64,000 nucleotides of DNA from Phragmites australis (taxonomy: Eukaryota > Streptophyta > Magnoliopsida > Poales > Poaceae). The translations under genes were made by a program, and so were the position numbers. The notes beneath the pieces were generated by a model, which ran no database searches, was not told where the DNA came from, and worked only from the letters and a program-made list of their open reading frames with translations. Location: positions 20,635,501-20,699,500 of the forward strand of contig NC_084939.1 in the NCBI RefSeq assembly GCF_958298935.1, read 5' to 3'. Of this stretch, positions 59,390 through 64,000 are shown piece after piece (within the stretch, counting starts at the first letter, position 1; each line of letters begins with the position of its first letter).

Positions 59390-60413
59390 ACATGTTCTTC
59401 TACCTCTTTGACCAAATCTGGGCCAAGAAAAGCCCTTCTGCTGGATTCAAACCAATTTAATGACGTTCGGCATCGTCGGCCATACGAAGCTTCAAACGGC
59501 GACATCTCAATGCTCGCTTGGTAACTGTTGTTGTAGGAGAACTCCGCAAATAGCAAGAAAATTTCCCACTTCTTCCCAGATGTGAGGACACAAGCCCTCA
59601 ACGTATCTTCTAAGATTTGATTCACCCTCTCAGTTTGACCGTCGGTCTGAGGATGATATGTAGTACTATGGAAGAGCTCGATTCCCATAGCTTCATGAAG
59701 GCCCTTACAAAAATGGGAAGTGAATTGAGTGCCTCGATCAGAAATGATTTTCTTTGGAATCCCATGAAGGCAAACAATCCGAATGAGGTACAGCTCTGCG
59801 TACTGCTTGACTGAAAAGGTGGTCTTGACAGGCAGAAATGAGCGGAATTCGTCAACCGATCCACAATGACCTAAATTGAGTCATACCCATGGGACATCTT
59901 CGAAAATCCGGTAATAAAATCCATACCGATCTCCTCCCACTTCCAGGATGGAATGGGCAAGGGCTGAAGCGTACCGGCCGGCGTAAGATGCTCGGCCTTC
60001 ACTCTTCGGCAGACGTCACACTCAACTATATATCGAGCGATCTCTCGCTTCATGCGAGTCCACCAAAATCTAGGCTTAAGATCCTGGTACATCTTGGTAC
60101 TCCCTGGATGAATGGGTAGCAGGGAATCATGAGCTTCATCCAGGATCTTCTTTCTCAACTCCAGAACTTTAGGGACCACTAACCTCTTCTCAAACCACAA
60201 GACACCCTCATCATCCAGGGTAAAGCACTTGGCTTGCCCCTCCTTGATCTTGTCACAAATCTTTTCCATGCCCATGTCCTTCTTCTGAGCTTCCTTAATT
60301 TGATCGACGAGAATGGATTTCACCTCCAAGTTGGAAAGGTACCCCTCCGAAACCATCTCAAGACCAAGTCTTCGAAAATCATCATAGAGCGTGGAATCCT
60401 TGGGCGAGACCAT
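59386..60413 (-). pseudogene. Chromovirus integrase, zinc finger and catalytic core
   Basis: The HHCC zinc finger is in 60,413-59,871 (DEAHDSLLPIHPGSTKMY and CDVCRRVKAEH), followed by the first catalytic Asp in EEIGMDFITGF. DRLTNSAHF opens the next segment (59,864-59,622), interrupted by a stop before it. The Glu-containing segment HPQTDGQTERVNQILEDTLR is in 59,688-59,386 in another frame. The catalytic DDE residues are mostly visible, but the frame is broken at least twice. Confidence 0.85.
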
Positions 60414-60434
60414 AATACAATGATAGTGAGCCTT

Positions 60435-61968
60435 TCAGCTTAAGGCATCGGCAACCACATTCATTTTGCTAGGATGATAATGTACTTCCAACTCATAATC
60501 CTTGATTAGCTCGAGCCATCTTCTTTGTCTCATATTCAGATCAGCCTGAGTAAAAATGTACTTGAGACTTTTGTGATCCGTATAGATACGGTAGAGATTT
60601 CCCAATAGATAATGGCGCCAGATCTTCAAGGCATGGACAACAGCCGCAAGCTCTAAATCATGGGTTGGGTAGTTCTCCTCATGGTGCTTCAACTGACGTG
60701 AGGCATAAACAACAACTCAGCCCTCTTGCATGAGGACACATCCAAGGCCTATGCGGGAAGCAACGCAATAGACATCGAAACCCTTGTCCACTTCAAGCTG
60801 AGAGAGAATGGGATCGGTCGTGAGTAGTTTTTCAAGGTTTGGAAAGTTTACTAACACTGACTGGACTACTCGAACACACTGCCTTGCTTCAATAGCTCAG
60901 TCATGGGCTTGGCAATCTTGGAGAAACTCTCGATGAACCGACGGTAATAGCCCGCGAGTCCGAGAAAACTCCGAATGTCAGTGATATTGTTGGGTTAAAC
61001 CCAATTGAGTACATCTTGCACCTTGCTCGGGTCAACGGCAACACCGTTTTCAGATAGAACATGCCCTAAAAAGGCGACCTCCATGAGCCAGAACTCACAT
61101 TTACTGAAATTGGCATAGAGTTGGTGATCTCGAAGTCGGCCAAGGACAACACGGAGGTGCTCAGAATGTTCCTCTTCAGTCTTGGAGTAGAGAAGAATGT
61201 CATCGATGAAAACTACGATAAACTTGTTGAGTTCCTCCATGAAGATTGTGTTCATCAAGAACATAAAGAATGCCGGTGCATTAGTCAAGCCGAAAGACAT
61301 GACAGTGAACTCATAAAGACCGTAACAGGTAGAGAAAGTTGTCTTTGGAATATGCTCTTGTCGGACCTTGATTTTATGGTAGCCCAATCTCAAGTCAATC
61401 TTAGAGAAGACCTAGCACCGGTCAACTGATCGAATAGAATATCGATCCTGGGAAGTGCATACTTATTCTTGATAGTGACCTCATTCAGAGGACGGTAATC
61501 AACACATATCCATAGAGTGTCATCCTTCTTCTTGACAAAGAGCACTAGGCATCCCCAGGGTGAAGAGCTCAGACAAAAGAAGCCCTTCACAAGCAACTCC
61601 TGAATTTGCATCTTCAATTCCACTAGCTCATTTGGCGGCATCTTATATGACCTCTTTGAAATTGGGGCTGTACTGGGAACAAGATCAATATAGAATTCTA
61701 CCACTCTGTCAGGTGGCATTCCTGGCAGTTCTTCTGGGAAGATATCAGGAAATTCACAAATCACAGGAATATTTAGGAGATCTGTGGCTGTGATAACCTT
61801 CAAAGCATATACGTGGAGACCTCCCTCTCCAAGGTGAAGAGAAACCCATTCACCCCTTGGACTTTTGAGAGAAACAACTCTCTTGGCACAATCGAGTCGA
61901 GCACTATATTGGGCAAACCAATTCATTCCTAAAATTACGTCCATTCCTTTAGTATCCACCAAGATCAA
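60435..61968 (-). pseudogene. Chromovirus reverse transcriptase and RNase H
   Basis: The protease end and RT start are in 61,968-61,390 ([48 protein letters not shown]). The next frame, 61,393-60,995, has the catalytic box [10 protein letters not shown] with both Asp present and [20 protein letters not shown]. RNase H is at 60,692-60,435: [20 protein letters not shown] and [14 protein letters not shown] keep catalytic Glu and Asp, followed by NVVADALS. The RT-RNase H connection (60,995-60,692) carries stops and frame changes. Confidence 0.85.
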
Positions 61969-61990
61969 ATTTGTAGAAAACTGAACCCCC

Positions 61991-62473
61991 TTAATGAGAA
62001 TCTTGGCCTGAGGAACCCCGATTGGTTATTAACTTAGTCCTGTGTGCATCGATATGGCAGGTAGAAGGCAAAGTGTAAATAACTATTTTGTGTCTCAAAG
62101 CATAACCCTCCTTGATGAATGAATAGGATGCACCAGAATTGAAAAGAACAATAGTGGGATGAGAATTCACAAGTAGCGTACCGACGAGCACGCTGTCGTC
62201 CTCATGAGCCCCCTCGTTGGTGACATGGCACACTCGGCCACACTTAGGGATGTGCGTAGCCTAGGAGGCTTGTGGAGTAGATTGAACGGGTGGTGGCCTT
62301 GGAGCAGTTGCCACGGCTCCCTGCTTGGGGTAAGGACAATCACATGCATAGTGCCCAATGTGCCCACAGTTGTAGCATGGGCCGTCGGTGCCACCTGTCA
62401 CACTCACATGGGATCCTGCGGGTCTTGAAGGTATCCTTGCGGAGTGGAGGGAGACAGGCGTCGTACTATCCAC
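61991..62473 (-). pseudogene. Chromovirus zinc knuckle and protease
   Basis: A complete CX2CX4HX4C knuckle (CYNCGHIGHYACDC) lies near 62,350. After a stop at about 62,259, the protease segment 62,233-61,991 has LVGTLLVNSHPTIVLF followed by NSGASYSF. Family members have DSGA here, so the catalytic Asp is Asn (codon AAT). Even with an intact frame this protease would be expected to be inactive. Confidence 0.8.
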
Positions 62474-63330
62474 ATCGGCCGTGGAGCAGTTGAGGCTGAT
62501 ATGTGAGATGGTGGAGGTTGACTCTCCGTTCGGATATGTTGGGAGGTCCCGCCCACGGAAGGCGACGAAACCTTTTTGCGTTTCTTCTCCTCTTGATGGC
62601 CCTTCATCTTGAACTCAATGGTGAGGGAGGTGCTGACCAACCTGTTGAAGTTGGCGAACTCATGAGCTGACAAGCGATCTTCCATCTTGGGAGAGAGGCT
62701 ATTCACAAAGCGGTATTGCTTTCGCTCGTCAGTGTTGACCTCGTCTGGTGCATATTGTGCAAGGTGGTTGAATACCTGCACATAGTCCATAACAGATCTA
62801 CCCTGTTGTGGAAGATCCAGGAACTCCCGCTTCTTGATTTTTATTATCCCCTTGGGAATATGATAATCACGAAATGCCTGGCAGAACTCCGCCCAAGACA
62901 CCCGGTGGTTGGCGGGGTGCATGGCCAAATAGTTGGACCACCACGCGCCCGGTGCATCCTGAAGTTGATGCGCGGCGAATAGCGCCTTCTCATGGTCTTC
63001 ACATCTGAGGAGAGCGAGCTTCTGCTCGATAGTCCTAAGCCAATGGTCTGCATCGAGAGGATCCTTAACACACGTGAAGGTTGGTGCCTACGTCCTAAGG
63101 AAATCCAAGAGGGGCCGCATTACGGCTCCACCTCCTCCTTGAGGGGCTGCGTTACGCATAAGAGCTTCGAGGAGCGCCGTCTGAGCTTGACGGTTTTGTT
63201 CAATTTGCATAAGCACATCCACCATGCTCAGCAGTGGAGGGTTGTTCTCATTAGAACCCTCGGGAAGATCTCTGAGACTATGGCGGGTTCTCATCCTGTT
63301 GCAACGATAAGATGAAGAGGGGAAAGTCAA
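62404..63330 (-). pseudogene. Chromovirus gag
   Basis: The gag N-terminus is at 63,330-63,088 (SMVDVLMQIEQNRQAQTALL). A segment with stops (63,071-62,930) includes the WW-related text of the gag core. Then 62,928-62,404 has VSWAEFCQAFRDYHIPKGII, KKREFLDLPQQGRSVMDYV and FNHLAQYAPDEVNTDERKQY, the retrotransposon gag domain that forms the particle. It lies between the primer-binding site and protease as expected. The zinc knuckle is in another frame. Confidence 0.8.
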
Positions 63331-63937
63331 ACTCCCACACAGCCTAAAAGCATTCGCAAGATATTGTTTGCTTGGACCCTTAATACCTTATATATGGAAA
63401 CTTGTATGCATATGACCAATAGGGAAAAATGAATGCATGCTCGATTCCTATCTACCATTTCTTTCTCGAGCGCGCCTCTCCATAACAAACATCAAGATCA
63501 CAGGCATTTATATAACCCATCACAATTCACGCCAGAAAGAATAAGTAGCGCGAATGGTGCCGGTGCATCTTGCCGCACAATCGACAATTCATACATTGCT
63601 ACCAAAGTATGCACTTCCCGCACCATCGGCTTATGGAACATACCAGGAGCCTACCTCACATAGGTTTAGCCCCTGATATTTACTGGCATCAGGATGCGTT
63701 CCTTGCTCTTTTCGTCGATGCAACATGACTAAAAAATGCATCATAATAACAAACCACACAAGCGAACACACACCACTCAAGCGTTATTATTTGCGATGCA
63801 TTAGACTAAGGGGCATAATATAGCAGGTTCATACATATTTGCAGGACGAGAGACAAGTAAACTTTAGTGAGTTGCTTTGTGAGGTTGACATACTTACTAA
63901 ACAACGTCTTAAGTGTTTTAGGCTACTACATTAAATC
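63331..63937. other. 5' leader of the chromovirus element
   Basis: This is untranslated leader between the primer-binding site and gag on the minus strand. It contains short stray ORFs only (for example 63,433-63,663 plus), with no recognisable feature. Confidence 0.5.
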
Positions 63938-63951
63938 AAGCTCTGATACCA
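63938..63951 (-). other. Chromovirus primer-binding site
   Basis: Read on minus, TGGTATCAGAGCTT starts three bases after the LTR end, an initiator-Met-tRNA-type site. It shows that the LTR beginning at 63,955 is the 5' LTR of the minus-strand element. Confidence 0.85.
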
Positions 63952-63954
63952 CGC

Positions 63955-64000
63955 TGTGAGAAACTGTCCAAACAATATTCTAATTAATTATTAGGAGGAT
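63955..64000 (-). repeat. 5' LTR of the chromovirus element (first 46 bp in window)
   Basis: TGTGAGAAACTGTCC at 63,955 matches the 3' LTR end at 54,088 and the fragment at 11,578. The rest lies beyond the window. Confidence 0.85.

Overview
This window is plant nuclear DNA, almost certainly from a grass (Poaceae, probably panicoid). The evidence is one spliced, GC-rich caffeate-type O-methyltransferase gene standing in layers of grass-type transposons: long-LTR chromoviral and Tat-type Ty3/gypsy elements, a Ty1/copia element with a UBN2-type gag, CACTA (En/Spm) elements with CACTA...TAGTG ends, and a Mutator-like transposase. I see no bacterial genes, rRNA, true tRNA gene or CRISPR array. Apart from the methyltransferase, all coding sequence I recognise belongs to transposons, and nearly all of it is broken.

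Layout. Bases 1-12,190 (copy A) and about 40,769-54,690 (copy B) are two direct copies of the same transposon stack, some 28 kb apart. The order in both is: copia LTR (minus); 5' end of a CACTA element with the start of its tnpD gene; Tat-type LTR plus gag-pro-RT fragment (plus); inverted Tat 3' LTR with the element's antisense ORF (read on plus); a long chromovirus LTR inserted in that ORF; a second gypsy 3' LTR plus integrase fragment (CRM-like); and a chromovirus LTR of a third family. Insertion junctions are shared, so duplication followed the insertions; the copies then gained different deletions and stop codons.

Between the copies lie a small CACTA derivative (to 13,014), a copia solo-type LTR (13,429-15,036), a decayed MULE transposase (15,037-17,239), AT-rich DNA and a palindrome cluster (17,250-18,690), and the O-methyltransferase gene (19,119-20,620, four exons, 372 residues, frame intact). 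After it come a CACTA element with a TnpA-like/Ulp1-like gene (21,401-27,183) interrupted by a Tat LTR, and a complete chromovirus LTR about 3.9 kb long (27,184-32,272) that itself holds a 1,193-bp CACTA derivative with a 3-bp target duplication. Next are a gypsy 5' LTR and gag fragment on minus (32,806-about 35,240), unassigned DNA, and a copia LTR that truncates the copia gag leading into copy B.

Right of copy B (54,088 to the window end) is a nearly complete chromovirus on the minus strand: 3' LTR, chromodomain, integrase, RNase H, RT, protease, gag, primer-binding site and the first bases of the 5' LTR. Its polyprotein is frameshifted several times.

The most interesting points are the substituted catalytic residues of the O-methyltransferase, the A/B duplication with its datable nested insertions, tRNA-like pol III box sequences inside two CACTA derivatives, and the same ACCGGA-N3-TCCGGT palindrome arrays in LTRs of unrelated copia and gypsy families. 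I found no convincing new multi-gene system.
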